A stretch of DNA of 64,000 bases from Nitratiruptor sp. YY08-10. GTDB taxonomy: Bacteria; Campylobacterota; Campylobacteria; Campylobacterales; Nitratiruptoraceae. A program made the position numbers and the translations under genes. Position 1 is the first letter of the stretch. The number at the start of each line of letters is the position of its first letter. The notes beneath the pieces are model-generated. The model was not told the origin of the DNA. It did no database searches and was given only the letters and a program-made list of their open reading frames with translations. The stretch covers positions 1,426,001-1,490,000 of the forward strand of contig NZ_AP023057.1 of the NCBI RefSeq assembly GCF_016629565.1. Reading direction: 5' to 3'. Below are positions 28,637-38,520 of this stretch, one piece after another.

Positions 28637-29689
28637 ATGGAAAATCAGAAGAAATGTCAGATTCTTGAAAAATTACAGCATGATATCCGCTTAACAAAAG
28701 AGGATCTCAAAGAGATCGGATTCATTGTCAAAAAAGTTGTCAGCTTTATGGTCAAAAACGATATCTTGATGACTCCTGAAAATTATGCTCGATGGTTTGA
28801 ACTTTTTTGCTATGTCCAGGAGAACGATCTGACCTTGAGTGACAGCGAAATTCTTCAGTACTATAAACAGCTTTTTCAAAAAACACCAAAAAAGGTACAT
28901 GAAATAGAGGATGAAGAGATCCGTATCAAACTCAAAAAAATTGCCAGCGGTCTCGAAGAGAAGCTTTCTCAAATCATATCTACCATCGATACACATAACA
29001 ACACATTACAAGATCGTACGGAAGCGTTACAAGAAAAAGAGAATCAAGCAGCAGATCCCCAGATCGTACAATATCTCAAAGAGATTCTTCAAAACGTCGA
29101 AGAACTCAGGAAGGAAAACTCCAAACTCAACGACCAGCTCAAAAAATATTATGAAGAGATCAATCATCTACGAAGGGAACTCAGAGATACGAAAAACAAA
29201 GCCGAATTTGATTATTTGACAGAACTTTTCAACAGACGAAAATTTGAAGAGTATTTTCAAAAACTTCTTCAAGAATTCAATGAAACAGATGGAAAACCCT
29301 TTTCTCTTATTATTCTGGATATCGATAACTTTAAAAAGATAAATGACACATATGGCCATCTATTGGGAGATGAAGTATTGAAAAATCTCTCAAGCCTTAT
29401 TAAAACATTTTTACACTCTGCCCATATCCCTGCACGTATCGGTGGAGAAGAGTTTGCCATCTTACTTCCTGAAACTTCTTTAGATGAAGCAAAAATCATT
29501 GCTGAGCGGCTACGAAAAACGGTCGAAAACAGAACTATACCCATAGCAGAAGGGGATCTGAATTTCACTGTAAGTATCGGTGTTGCGCAGGTCCAAAAAG
29601 GAGATACGATGGATTCGCTCATACAACGTGCAGATGAAGCATTGTATGCGGCAAAAAGAAATGGAAAGAATATGGTGATAGCCAAATGA
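28637..29689 (+). CDS. diguanylate cyclase (GGDEF domain protein)
   Basis: Makes cyclic di-GMP. The 350 residues comprise an N-terminal helical domain (about 1-100), a coiled coil (about 135-185) that would dimerise the protein, and a C-terminal GGDEF domain. The active-site motif reads GGEEF and [14 protein letters not shown] precedes it, so catalysis is expected. The RxxD inhibitory site normally five residues before GGEEF is absent. No membrane spans. Lies between smpB and rimO, coupled to rimO by ATGA. Confidence 0.92.
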   Translation: MENQKKCQILEKLQHDIRLTKEDLKEIGFIVKKVVSFMVKNDILMTPENYARWFELFCYVQENDLTLSDSEILQYYKQLFQKTPKKVHEIEDEEIRIKLKKIASGLEEKLSQIISTIDTHNNTLQDRTEALQEKENQAADPQIVQYLKEILQNVEELRKENSKLNDQLKKYYEEINHLRRELRDTKNKAEFDYLTELFNRRKFEEYFQKLLQEFNETDGKPFSLIILDIDNFKKINDTYGHLLGDEVLKNLSSLIKTFLHSAHIPARIGGEEFAILLPETSLDEAKIIAERLRKTVENRTIPIAEGDLNFTVSIGVAQVQKGDTMDSLIQRADEALYAAKRNGKNMVIAK

Positions 29690-30993
29690 GTAAAAAGCTT
29701 TATGTAGTATCCTTAGGCTGTACGAAAAATCTTGTGGATACCGAGGTTATGCTCGGACGGTTGCCAGAATATGAGATGACGCAAATCCCTGAAGAAGCTG
29801 ATCTTATCATCGTCAATACTTGTGGTTTTATAGGTCCGGCAAAAGAGGAGAGCCTGCAAACCGTTTTTGATCTGCACAGCAAAAGGAAAAAAGACTCTAT
29901 CCTCGTTATGGCAGGATGCCTCAGTGAACGGTACAAAGAGGAACTCCAAAAAGAGATGCCAGAAGTGGATATTTTTACAGGCGTTGGCGACTATGCTAAG
30001 ATTGATGAATTGATTCGGCAACGAAAAAGCAGTTTTAGCGATCAGGTTTATCTGATCCGATCAGAAGAGCGAATCATTACCGGATCAAATTATCATGCCT
30101 ACATCAAGCTGAGCGAAGGGTGCAACCAGCAATGCAGCTTCTGTGCCATTCCTTCATTCAAGGGTAAACTCCAATCACGCCCTATCGAAAATATCGTCCA
30201 AGAAATCAAAAATCTTGTGGCAAAAGGATATAAAGACTTCACTTTCGTCTCGCAAGATAGTAGTTCCTATTTAAGGGATTTCGGTATCCAAGAGGGGTTG
30301 GTAGATTTGATCCAGGCAGTGGAAAAAATAGAGGGGATTATAAGTGCAAGAATTCTTTACCTCTACCCATCTACAACAACACCAAAAATGATCGACGCCA
30401 TTGCAAACTCCCCTGTTTTTGTCAACTACTATGAGATGCCAATACAACATATCAGTGATTCTTTGTTAAAGAAAATGAAAAGAGGCATAGGAGCACAAAA
30501 AACAAAAGAGCTTCTTTATAGAATGCGTACAATTCAGGGAAGTTTCCTTCGAACAAGTCTTATCGTCGGCCATCCGGGAGAGAGCGAAGAAAATTTTCAC
30601 GAACTTGTGGAATTTTTGGAAAATTTTGAATTTGATAGAATCAATCTTTTTGCCTACAGTGATGAGGAGGGGACAAAAGCGTTTGAAATGGAAGAAAAAA
30701 TTCCACAGGAAATTGTGGAAGAGCGCCTCGCAATATTAGATGCAATAGTAAACAAACAGCAGATAAAAAGTCTTGAAAAGGATCTTGGCAAAACGGTTGA
30801 GTGCTATCTTGATGGAACGAGTGAAGAGAGCGAACTGCTTTTGAGCGGACGTCAAAAGATATGGGCTCCGGAAGTTGACGGGGAGATTTTGATCAATGAC
30901 AGCGACATTGACGATCTTCAAATCGGCAATCTGTATAAAGTTCATGTACATGAACGGGTAGGAGACAAGCTGGTTGGAACTATCAGGGCTTGA
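29686..30993 (+). CDS. rimO: ribosomal protein S12 methylthiotransferase RimO
   Basis: Radical-SAM enzyme that methylthiolates an aspartate of S12. The 435 residues include the N-terminal MTTase domain with [11 protein letters not shown], the radical-SAM cluster CNQQCSFC near residue 145, and a C-terminal TRAM domain. LGCTKN-VD and IPSFKGK separate RimO from MiaB, which is elsewhere in the window. Overlaps tilS by 20 bases. Confidence 0.94.
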   Translation: MSKKLYVVSLGCTKNLVDTEVMLGRLPEYEMTQIPEEADLIIVNTCGFIGPAKEESLQTVFDLHSKRKKDSILVMAGCLSERYKEELQKEMPEVDIFTGVGDYAKIDELIRQRKSSFSDQVYLIRSEERIITGSNYHAYIKLSEGCNQQCSFCAIPSFKGKLQSRPIENIVQEIKNLVAKGYKDFTFVSQDSSSYLRDFGIQEGLVDLIQAVEKIEGIISARILYLYPSTTTPKMIDAIANSPVFVNYYEMPIQHISDSLLKKMKRGIGAQKTKELLYRMRTIQGSFLRTSLIVGHPGESEENFHELVEFLENFEFDRINLFAYSDEEGTKAFEMEEKIPQEIVEERLAILDAIVNKQQIKSLEKDLGKTVECYLDGTSEESELLLSGRQKIWAPEVDGEILINDSDIDDLQIGNLYKVHVHERVGDKLVGTIRA

Positions 30994-31963
30994 TCTACTC
31001 AAAAATAAAAAAAACCTCCTCGCTTTTTCAGCAGGAGTCGATTCTACTGCTCTTTTTTTCCTTCTTTTAGAAAAAAATATCGATTTTGATATTGCTATCG
31101 TCGATTATGGACTTCGATCCCAAAGCAAGGATGAAGTGGTATATGCCGTTGAACTGGCTAAAAAATATAAAAAAAAGATCTTTGCAAAGCAGGTCACTAT
31201 AGAGCCTCCATCTATCGAAGAAAAGGCACGTAATATTCGATACCGGTTTTTCGATGAGATCATTCAAAAAGAGGGATATCACAATCTCATCACAGCCCAC
31301 CAGCTCAATGATCAACTGGAATGGTTTTTGATGCAGCTTGGCAAAGGTGCTGGTCTATACGAACTTGTCGGTATGGATGTTACCACGAGCAGAAAAGATT
31401 ATACCATTGTAAGACCTCTGCTCTTTGTTGAAAAATCTGAATTGCAAAGCTATCTTGAAGCCAAAAAAATCCCCTATTTTATAGATGAGAGTAACTTGCA
31501 AGACACTTTTTTTCGAAATTATATACGGCACAATTTCAGTGATCCTTTCATGAAGCATTTCGGTGATGGCGTCAAAAAAAGCTTTCGTTACCTTTTGGAA
31601 GATAAGAAAATCTTGGAAGAGAAGATACAAATCCACAACTATAAAGAGCTCTATTTCGCCGCCAACTCACACAATGACTATATGAATAAAAGAATTCTTG
31701 ATCGACTTTTCAAAAAACTCGGATATCTCCTCAGTAGTGCACAAAAAGAGGAGATTCTACGGCAAAAAGAGGGCGTCATCGCTTCAAAATATGCATTTGC
31801 TATTACACAAGAGTGGATTATCGTTGCGCCTTTTGTGCAAAGAAAGATGGACAAAAAAAGTAAAGAAGCATTGAGAAGAGCAAGAATCCCTAAACCTCTT
31901 CGGGGATATATCCTTAGCGCTTCGATTCCTGCCGATTTTTTCCAAACGTATACAGACCAATAA
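30974..31963 (+). CDS. tilS: tRNA(Ile)-lysidine synthase
   Basis: Puts lysidine on the CAU anticodon of isoleucine tRNA. The PP-loop reads [15 protein letters not shown] near residue 17, and the [14 protein letters not shown] segment follows. At 329 residues it lacks most of the large C-terminal domains of E. coli TilS, as is usual for short forms. The only plausible start is a TTG at 30974, behind GGAG inside rimO. Its 3' end overlaps the convergent PilO-like gene by 50 bases. Confidence 0.9.
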   Translation: MELSGLDLLKNKKNLLAFSAGVDSTALFFLLLEKNIDFDIAIVDYGLRSQSKDEVVYAVELAKKYKKKIFAKQVTIEPPSIEEKARNIRYRFFDEIIQKEGYHNLITAHQLNDQLEWFLMQLGKGAGLYELVGMDVTTSRKDYTIVRPLLFVEKSELQSYLEAKKIPYFIDESNLQDTFFRNYIRHNFSDPFMKHFGDGVKKSFRYLLEDKKILEEKIQIHNYKELYFAANSHNDYMNKRILDRLFKKLGYLLSSAQKEEILRQKEGVIASKYAFAITQEWIIVAPFVQRKMDKKSKEALRRARIPKPLRGYILSASIPADFFQTYTDQ

Positions 31964-32438
31964 CGAACGAGGTCTCTATCGCGCTATCCACTCGTTGAAA
32001 AGAGAGCGGATAATCTATCATAATAGGGAGATGTTGCTTTTGCCAAGAATCAACAAGACTATAAAGCACTTTTGGAGAAATTATTTTTGCAGTCACCGCA
32101 TATCGCGTTATATTGTACTCTTCATACTGATTGGTACCGATTTTCGTCATATTTACAAGATGCACTTTTTTCTTGATAGAAGCAATAGCTCTTTCTTTCG
32201 TCACAGGCTCGAGATATCCTTCCATCTCTTTATACTTTTTCAGTTCACTCTCCAGATATGCTCTATTTTGCTCGGCATAATCCAAAAGCACTTTGTGCGT
32301 TTTGTATTTCTCTTTCAGATGAACCAAGGTATCCAAATCCGGCGTAATGAAAAAAGCAATCGCAATATACAACCCCACTAAGAGCGCCAATACCATCAAC
32401 AGTTTAGTCAGTAAGGAGGTGCTTATTTTATCGAGCAT
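31914..32438 (-). CDS. PilO/GspM-like membrane protein
   Basis: 174 residues: a short cytoplasmic N-terminus, one membrane span (about 9-31), a coiled coil (about 36-75) and a C-terminal alpha/beta domain. This is the layout of PilO and GspM, inner-membrane alignment proteins of type IV pili and type II secretion. Primary similarity is weak, and the call is by architecture and by its neighbour. AAGGAGGGG precedes the ATG at 32438. It overlaps the PilN-like gene by 11 bases and convergent tilS by 50 bases. Confidence 0.5.
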   Translation of the reverse strand: MLDKISTSLLTKLLMVLALLVGLYIAIAFFITPDLDTLVHLKEKYKTHKVLLDYAEQNRAYLESELKKYKEMEGYLEPVTKERAIASIKKKVHLVNMTKIGTNQYEEYNITRYAVTAKIISPKVLYSLVDSWQKQHLPIMIDYPLSFQRVDSAIETSFVIGLYTFGKNRQESKR

Positions 32439-33462
32439 AAACCCCTCCTTTGTATACTGCTTTGAAGAAGATCTTTTTTCCTTTCTTACTTTGTATGACT
32501 TTTCCCTCTATAAAGCGGCTTCTAAGTTTGACATCCATTCTTTTGATTTCTATTGCAGATGTACTGACACCCTCAAGGATCAAGGAGTCTTTCCCAAACT
32601 CGGCTCGAAGCAGATAGGTATGGTCTCCTACAAGATTAAAAACCTCTCGCACCCTTTCTATAACCATTTTATTGTGCTCATTCAGCGTTTTTACAACAGG
32701 AGCAATTTTTGTCAATTGCATCAGTTTTACTTTCAATTCATTGTTTTTATTTCCTATCTTCTCTTCTTGAGCTATAACATTTTGTACTTTTTTGGAATAG
32801 TTTGCAATTGAACTGCGAAGATACCACTCATAGAGTGCCAATGAAGCTATGATCAAAATGGTAACGATTGAAAAATAGAGATTCCATCGACTCTTCTTTT
32901 TTGGCTCTTCTTCCGTTTTCTCAATTTCACTCTCTTCACTGACCTCTTGTTTGATTTCACTCTCCAAAGGTTTAAAGAGAAAATCTTCATTCTTGCAGAT
33001 CTCGTTTGCATCTGGTTCGATCTCTTCAATATCTAACAGCACTGCTTCTTGAAGCTGTTCTTTATCAATATTGTTTTCCACAAAGGAAACAATTTTAATC
33101 CGTTCGACAAAGAAACTGCCCTCCTGTTCATAAAAATGGTGCAAAAACTCTTCAATACCCTCTTGCAGATGTTCTGTAGCATCGCGAATCTCATAATACA
33201 ACAGATTCTCATCATCAAAAACTGCATAATAGTTATAATTTTCCAAAAGAGCGAGATAGAGCGTATTTTTCTCTTTTGATTGTTTATAGTAGTACCACAA
33301 CGCACTAAAAGGAGAGACAACAGGAGTATGAAGGGATTCAAGGACTTCTTTTGGGATGGAAACACCCCATGAGCCGTGGGAAACCGTTGTAAGATCTTGT
33401 GAAGAGATCTCATGAATCGGCTTTTGATTGGCGCTATCGATGAGGATACATGTTGGCTCCAC
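32428..33462 (-). CDS. PilN/GspL-like bitopic membrane protein
   Basis: 344 residues: a cytoplasmic N-terminal domain (about 1-170), an acidic and basic linker (EESEIEKTEEEPKKKSR), one span (about 195-215), a coiled coil, and a C-terminal domain ending GGVYAR. A cytoplasmic domain joined to a PilN-like membrane part resembles GspL, though the N-terminal part is too short to be a full actin-like PilM domain. GTG start at 33462 behind GGGAGG. It lies just downstream of the DUF374 gene. From memory, C. jejuni has unnamed genes at the same place. Confidence 0.5.
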   Translation of the reverse strand: MEPTCILIDSANQKPIHEISSQDLTTVSHGSWGVSIPKEVLESLHTPVVSPFSALWYYYKQSKEKNTLYLALLENYNYYAVFDDENLLYYEIRDATEHLQEGIEEFLHHFYEQEGSFFVERIKIVSFVENNIDKEQLQEAVLLDIEEIEPDANEICKNEDFLFKPLESEIKQEVSEESEIEKTEEEPKKKSRWNLYFSIVTILIIASLALYEWYLRSSIANYSKKVQNVIAQEEKIGNKNNELKVKLMQLTKIAPVVKTLNEHNKMVIERVREVFNLVGDHTYLLRAEFGKDSLILEGVSTSAIEIKRMDVKLRSRFIEGKVIQSKKGKKIFFKAVYKGGVYAR

Positions 33463-33473
33463 CCGCCTCCCTT

Positions 33474-34103
33474 TTACAGCTCGTTGCTATATTGTAACAT
33501 TTGCTTCTTTATATACGCTTTAGCTTCTTCTTCGCTCATATTCTCTATCGTTAATGGTTGTCGGACATAAAAAGTCAGTCTTGAAAAAGGTTTTGGAATC
33601 ATAAATCGATCCCAACTGCCAAGTTGCCAAAACCGATCAGTACTATAGTGAAAGACAACGATAGGAGCTTGCATCTTTTGTGCCAGCACAACGATTCCTG
33701 GAGCTACACTGTGTCTTGGCCCTCTGGGTCCATCCGGAGTAATGGCGATATCATATCCTGCTTTCATTTTTTTCATGGCAGATATCAAAACTCTCGCACC
33801 ACCTTTTTTTGTAGAGCCTCGTATGGATTCCAAACCAAAATGGCGTATCGTTTTTGCAATCAGCTCTCCATCGAAATGTTCACTGATCATAACAGCAATA
33901 GGATGATTATGTCGTATTTTTTTATACAAAAAAGGCATCATTAAAAGTTCACCATGCCAAAATGCAACAATGAAGGGCTTCGTTGGAATGTCGCCTTCTA
34001 AAATAAACTCTTTTTTACATGTGAGATAGAGCAAACGTATAAAAAATGCGCCTATTGGAGGGAGAAGGAGAGAGAGGATTTTTCTTTTTGTCTCTTTTTT
34101 CAT
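33474..34103 (-). CDS. lysophospholipid acyltransferase family protein (DUF374)
   Basis: 209 residues of the LPLAT superfamily, DUF374 branch. The histidine motif AFWHGELLMMPF and the later ITPDGPRGPRH are diagnostic. One N-terminal span anchors it to the inner membrane. Members are thought to transfer acyl groups in lipid or lipid A metabolism, but the substrate is unknown here. Five bases after miaB. Confidence 0.87.
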   Translation of the reverse strand: MKKETKRKILSLLLPPIGAFFIRLLYLTCKKEFILEGDIPTKPFIVAFWHGELLMMPFLYKKIRHNHPIAVMISEHFDGELIAKTIRHFGLESIRGSTKKGGARVLISAMKKMKAGYDIAITPDGPRGPRHSVAPGIVVLAQKMQAPIVVFHYSTDRFWQLGSWDRFMIPKPFSRLTFYVRQPLTIENMSEEEAKAYIKKQMLQYSNEL

Positions 34104-34108
34104 ACATT

Positions 34109-35410
34109 CTAGCCTACAAGCTCTCCTTCAAGAGACAATCTTCCAGGTTTTGTAATCCGTACATTCTTAAATTCTCCCAATAGCTCTTCACTTCCTTTCA
34201 CCTTTACAATCCAGTTGTTATCTGTCCGTCCAGCCACATATCCTCCGGGTTTGAGCTCTTCAAAATAAACTTCGTACACTTTGCCTTTTTCTTGTTCGCT
34301 GATATCATCAAGCATCTGCAGATGGAGATCTTGCAAGTAAGAAAGCCTTTTGCTCGCTACTTCTGCTGGGACCTGATTTTCGTAATCTTTTGCAGGTGTC
34401 AATGGTCTTGGGGAATACTTGAAACTAAAAATCTGCTCAAACCGAACCTTTTGAACCACATCAATCGTTTCTGCAAAATCCTCTTCGCTCTCTCCCGGAA
34501 AACCGACGATGATATCCGTTGAGATATGAACGTCCGGAACCATTTCACGCAGTTTCATAGCCCTGTCCAAAAACCACTCTTTAGTATATCCGCGCTTCAT
34601 ATCCCTTAATACCTTTGTACTGCCACTTTGCAATGGCATATGCATCGATTTGCAAATTTTTGGGTTTTTCGCAAACTCTTGTAAAAATTTATCATCCATA
34701 TGCAAGGGGTGCGGCGAAGTAAAGCGTATCCTTCGTACACCTTCTATTTCGCTTACCATTCGCAAAAGGTCAGTAAAATCTATTTTTCTTGCTTTGTCAC
34801 TAAATCTTCTTCCGTAGTTGTTGACGTTTTGTCCTAATAAAAAGATCTCTTTTGCCCCTGTATCAACTGCTCGTTGAACTTCTTGAAGTATAAGTTCGGG
34901 CGGGATGGAAATCTCCTCTCCTCTTGTATTTGGAACAATGCAAAATGTACATTTTTTATCGCATCCTATGGAGATATTGATAAACGCTTTGTAAGGAGAC
35001 GTTCGAAAATCGCTAAACGCGTATGTACTCTCGTCATAATCTATATCAACTTCAACTGCCTTTTCCCGTTTTATGACATCACGGATCTTAGAGACATTCC
35101 TCGCACCCAAAACAAAACTGACATATGGTGCTTTTTTGATAATCTCATCTCCCAGATGGCTTGCTGTACAGCCGCAAACACCGATTTTTGCACTCTCTTT
35201 TTTCTTTTTGTTGAAATAACCTATTTCGCTAAAGAGCTTATGAACCGGTTTCTCTCTGACTGAACAGGTATTGATCAAAATAAGATCGGCTTCTTGCAGG
35301 TTTTGAGTTAATTCATAATCCTCTTTTTGAGTCAGCTCCGCAATGATATGTTCGCTGTCACGAACATTCATCGCACATCCAAGAGTTTCGATATAGAGTC
35401 TTTTTTTCAT
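34109..35410 (-). CDS. miaB: tRNA-2-methylthio-N6-dimethylallyladenosine synthase
   Basis: Radical-SAM enzyme adding the methylthio group to i6A37 of tRNA. The 433 residues start [17 protein letters not shown], with the radical-SAM cluster [16 protein letters not shown] near residue 150 and a TRAM domain at the end. The NTRG after the cluster is the MiaB signature. Coupled by ATGA to the HP0268-like gene. Confidence 0.95.
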   Translation of the reverse strand: MKKRLYIETLGCAMNVRDSEHIIAELTQKEDYELTQNLQEADLILINTCSVREKPVHKLFSEIGYFNKKKKESAKIGVCGCTASHLGDEIIKKAPYVSFVLGARNVSKIRDVIKREKAVEVDIDYDESTYAFSDFRTSPYKAFINISIGCDKKCTFCIVPNTRGEEISIPPELILQEVQRAVDTGAKEIFLLGQNVNNYGRRFSDKARKIDFTDLLRMVSEIEGVRRIRFTSPHPLHMDDKFLQEFAKNPKICKSMHMPLQSGSTKVLRDMKRGYTKEWFLDRAMKLREMVPDVHISTDIIVGFPGESEEDFAETIDVVQKVRFEQIFSFKYSPRPLTPAKDYENQVPAEVASKRLSYLQDLHLQMLDDISEQEKGKVYEVYFEELKPGGYVAGRTDNNWIVKVKGSEELLGEFKNVRITKPGRLSLEGELVG

Positions 35411-35652
35411 GCTAAGATATGCACCTCATAGATATAGTCATTCTCATCCAAACCATACTTGACTTCTCGAAAATAGACACTATAGCCTTTTTCTTCAAAA
35501 TACTCAACAAGTTCTACAAGATCTTTATGTGAATTTTCTCTATCAAAATAGAATATCTTATTTCCCTCTTTTTGTACTGCCTCTTCTATTTTTTCCACAC
35601 TGATCGTTTTTGGTTTGCTACTCAGCTCCTGACGTGCAAGTTTGAGTTCCAT
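35407..35652 (-). CDS. HP0268-type small nuclease family protein
   Basis: 81 residues matching in length and pattern the H. pylori HP0268 protein, described as a small Smr-like nuclease. The segment [20 protein letters not shown], a further E-K-GY strand, and the ending YIYEVHIL are the shared core. The miaB neighbour is the same in H. pylori (HP0268/HP0269). The ATG follows AAAAGGGATAGG. Nuclease activity here is inferred. Confidence 0.82.
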   Translation of the reverse strand: MELKLARQELSSKPKTISVEKIEEAVQKEGNKIFYFDRENSHKDLVELVEYFEEKGYSVYFREVKYGLDENDYIYEVHILA

Positions 35653-35810
35653 CCTATCCCTTTTGTTCTGTTATAATGAAGTTAGATATTATATCAAAAT
35701 TTTCTTCTATTATAAGATAACCTTAATGGTTTCTAAAGTTATATTTCAGTAGAATACCGTAACTTCAAATTATCCTCTGCAAAAAAAAATCACAAAAGGT
35801 TAGAAATCAT
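35653..35810. promoter_or_regulatory. divergent promoter region between the HP0268-like operon and nusA
   Basis: 158 bases with no gene. On the minus strand TATAAT boxes lie at 35693-35688 and 35714-35709; the second has TTTAGA 17 bases upstream. On the plus strand TAGAAT at 35750-35755 is the best -10 for nusA, without a clear -35. nusA has AAAAGG about ten bases before its ATG. Confidence 0.45.
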
Positions 35811-36926
35811 ATGGAAAAAATAGTCGATATTATAGATTCTATTGCCCTTGAAAAAGGGCTACCTGTAGAACAAGTCAAAGAGGCGATTCAAAAAGCTTTT
35901 GAAAATACGGCGAAAAAAGTTCTTGGAGAAGATCTGGAATTCGAAGCAGAAATAGATCCAGCTACAAAATCGATTCAGGTTTTTCAAAAAATTTTGGTCG
36001 TAGAAGATGGAGATGAACGCGCAACGCAAGAGCCAGAGCGTTACATCACCCTTTCAGAAGCCAAAGAGATCAATCCAAACGTTGAAGTGGGTGATGAGCT
36101 GCGTTATCCTGTCGAATTTGAAAAACTTGGCAGAACAGCAGCCATGCGCTTACATAATGAGATAGAGTTCCATATCCAACGTCTTATGGAGCAGCAGCTT
36201 TTTGAAAAATATAAGCAAAGAATAGGTACCATCATCAGCGGAACTGTAACACGCGTGGATGAGGAAGAGAATACTTATGTAGAAATTGATGAAGTCAAAG
36301 GAATACTTCCTAAAAGATATCGCATTAAAGGTGAATTTTTTAAACCGGGAGATGTGGTCAAAGCGATATTGAAACGTGTGGTATTCGACAAAATCAACGG
36401 CATCTACTTGGAACTTTCACGAACAACACCAAAATTTTTGGAAGAGCTTTTGAAACTGGAAGTCCCTGAAATCAAAGATGGTCTTGTTACCATCGAAAAA
36501 GTAGCAAGAATCCCGGGTGAAAGGGCAAAAGTTGCAGTGAACTCCCACAGCCCGAAAATCGATCCAGTCGGAGCCTGTGTAGGTGTCAGAGGGGTTCGAA
36601 TCAACGCAGTGAGCAAGGAGCTTCGAGGCGAAAATATAGACTGTATAGAGTATTCACCAATTCCTGAAATATTTGTCGCTCGCAGCCTCTCACCCGCAAT
36701 TATCACATCCGTAAAGATCGAGGGCGAAAAAGCTATCGTTACCTTGCCTAGCGATCAAAAAAGCAAAGCTATCGGGAAAAGCGGTATCAATATACGCCTC
36801 GCTTCCATGCTTACCGGTTTCGACATAGAACTTATAGAAACAGAAAGCACAACTGAAAAAGCAAATGAAACCAAAGAGCAAAAAGAGGAGCCTACGATTA
36901 CCCTACAAGATCTTTTCAAAGAGTGA
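35811..36926 (+). CDS. nusA: transcription termination/antitermination protein NusA
   Basis: RNA polymerase-associated elongation factor. The 371 residues hold the N-terminal polymerase-binding domain, an S1 domain (IISGTVTRVDEEENTYVEI) and two KH domains (DPVGACVGVRGVRI; KAIGKSGINIRLAS). They end with an acidic tail. The C-terminal acidic repeats of E. coli NusA are missing, as in most bacteria. It stands alone here, not beside rimP or infB. Confidence 0.96.
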   Translation: MEKIVDIIDSIALEKGLPVEQVKEAIQKAFENTAKKVLGEDLEFEAEIDPATKSIQVFQKILVVEDGDERATQEPERYITLSEAKEINPNVEVGDELRYPVEFEKLGRTAAMRLHNEIEFHIQRLMEQQLFEKYKQRIGTIISGTVTRVDEEENTYVEIDEVKGILPKRYRIKGEFFKPGDVVKAILKRVVFDKINGIYLELSRTTPKFLEELLKLEVPEIKDGLVTIEKVARIPGERAKVAVNSHSPKIDPVGACVGVRGVRINAVSKELRGENIDCIEYSPIPEIFVARSLSPAIITSVKIEGEKAIVTLPSDQKSKAIGKSGINIRLASMLTGFDIELIETESTTEKANETKEQKEEPTITLQDLFKE

Positions 36927-36946
36927 TCCCTACTTTGCGTAGGGAT
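36926..36946. terminator. bidirectional hairpin between nusA and the permease gene
   Basis: Perfect inverted repeat ATCCCTAC (36926-36933) and GTAGGGAT (36939-36946) with a five-base loop, reading GCAAA on the minus strand. It starts at the last base of the nusA stop codon and covers the end of the convergent permease gene. There is no long T-run, so it may work with Rho or as an RNA 3' end. Confidence 0.5.
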
Positions 36947-37886
36947 TGAGTTTCCATAACGCAATATCGGCCAAAATATTTCCAAGCAGTGTCAAAAAAG
37001 CGGTGATAATCATGATACCCATAATAACCGGATAGTCCCTTGAAAGTGCAGCCTGATAAAAAAGAAGGCCCATTCCATTGATGGAAAAGATCGATTCCAA
37101 AATAACGCTTCCTCCGATAATACCTGGCAGGGACAAGCCTAAAACGGTAATGATGGGAGGTTTCAGATTTGGCAAAATAAAATTTTTGATGATTGTTTTT
37201 TGCGTTGCGCCACGCGCTTTTGCAAAATAGATATAATCGCTTTTTAAAATCTCAATAACAAGCGAACGTACATACTGCGTCAATGTCCCAAATCCCACAA
37301 AGACAACCACAAATACAGGCAATACCAGATGCCAGGCGATATCGAGATAGTATGCTAGTCCCTCTTTTGGCTCCATAGAGTGAAGTCCGGTCAATGGAAA
37401 GATATGAAATTTGACGGAAAAAAAGATAATGAGCAAGAGTGCTAAATAAAAAGAAGGCATAGAAAATGAAAGTAGTGAGAGCTGTTGCACAAATCTATCG
37501 AACCATGAATCGTTTTTCAAAGCGGATTGAATACCCAAATAGAGTGACAAAAAAAAGATACAGACCATTGCCGTGAGATTGATCCCAAGTGTCACACCGA
37601 TTCGATCCAATATTTCATCGATAACTGGTTTTCCCGAAGCAAAAGAGACGCCAAAATCAAAATGAAGCATCGCACCAAGCCATGAGAGATATTGCTGCCA
37701 AAGAGGCTTATCAAGGCCATAAATAGATTTAAGATGCTCTAAAGTCTCTTTTGTGATGTTTGGATTGAGTTCACCTGCACTGAAAAAAGAGTTGGGTGCA
37801 AGATGTATGGCAAAAAATGAGATGAGTGATATCAGAAGCATCATCCACACAAGGTAGAAGAGCTTACTGATAAGAAGTTTTTTCAT
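36930..37886 (-). CDS. ABC transporter permease of the OppB/DppB family
   Basis: 318 residues, about six membrane spans, with the permease EAA loop (ARGATQKTIIKNFILPNLKPP) followed by the GGSVILESIF segment typical of OppB/DppB. It would be one of two membrane subunits of a peptide- or nickel-type importer. No second permease, ATPase or binding protein is adjacent, so the rest of the system is elsewhere or absent. Its start overlaps the exported-protein gene by four bases. Confidence 0.85.
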   Translation of the reverse strand: MKKLLISKLFYLVWMMLLISLISFFAIHLAPNSFFSAGELNPNITKETLEHLKSIYGLDKPLWQQYLSWLGAMLHFDFGVSFASGKPVIDEILDRIGVTLGINLTAMVCIFFLSLYLGIQSALKNDSWFDRFVQQLSLLSFSMPSFYLALLLIIFFSVKFHIFPLTGLHSMEPKEGLAYYLDIAWHLVLPVFVVVFVGFGTLTQYVRSLVIEILKSDYIYFAKARGATQKTIIKNFILPNLKPPIITVLGLSLPGIIGGSVILESIFSINGMGLLFYQAALSRDYPVIMGIMIITAFLTLLGNILADIALWKLNPYAK

Positions 37887-38434
37887 CGAACTTTGTGGAG
37901 CGTATAGACTTTTCCATCAAATCTGTCTGTGATATCTTCGATAGTATTAGAATCAACAACTCTCAATTTTCGAATATCTCCACCGAACGTCAAGAATCCG
38001 AGTCTTGCACCCTCACCAATATTGACGGTAACAATATTTTTGTTTTTGTCAACGTTTTCAACGATCCACTTTCCTGTAATCGTTTTGTAGTTGTGGCCGA
38101 CTTTCATTTTAAGTACTGCAGTATCGGATGAAAAACTGTAGCTTATACCATCACCGGACCATTTCCCAAGCAATGTTTTTACAAGCGGCTCATCTTTATA
38201 CTTTTTATCCACTGCCGTTTGCAATTTATTTGCTGCTTCTATTTTGTTCGCTTCTACTTTCTCCCAGGTTCCGTTTGGTTTGATGGCAATAGTTTCAGAG
38301 CCTTTTTTGACAACCTTGACTTCTTGCCATGTACCATCAGGTTTGAGTTCGATCACTTTTCCATTATCAAGGGTAATGTAGTTTCCTGCAAACAATGTTG
38401 CTGCAATTAATAAAGTCGAGGCTATTTTTTTCAT
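37883..38434 (-). CDS. exported protein with WQEV/WEKV repeats, function unknown
   Basis: 183 residues with a signal peptide (about 1-17, cleavage near FAGN). Two short repeats follow, IELKPDGTWQEVKV and IAIKPNGTWEKVEA, then a beta-rich domain from about 85 to the end (GKWSGDGISYSF, TITGKWIVENV). The repeats resemble small beta-hairpin motifs of periplasmic proteins. I do not recognise the C-terminal domain, though it looks lipocalin-like. Coupled to the OppB-like permease by ATGA. Confidence 0.75.
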   Translation of the reverse strand: MKKIASTLLIAATLFAGNYITLDNGKVIELKPDGTWQEVKVVKKGSETIAIKPNGTWEKVEANKIEAANKLQTAVDKKYKDEPLVKTLLGKWSGDGISYSFSSDTAVLKMKVGHNYKTITGKWIVENVDKNKNIVTVNIGEGARLGFLTFGGDIRKLRVVDSNTIEDITDRFDGKVYTLHKVR

Positions 38435-38496
38435 TGGAAGCCTTTGAGTAAATTTTAAAGATTATACACAAGAGGAGTTTAAACGTTTTTGAAATA

Positions 38497-38515
38497 TTTC
38501 GGGCAAAGCCCGAAA
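38497..38515 (-). terminator. porin terminator hairpin
   Basis: Perfect eight-base stem TTTCGGGC (38497-38504), loop AAA, GCCCGAAA (38508-38515), just past the porin stop codon. On the minus strand it is followed by a weak T-tract (ATATTTC). The gap 38435-38520 otherwise holds only the upstream region of the exported-protein gene. Confidence 0.65.
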
Positions 38516-38520
38516 GTTAA

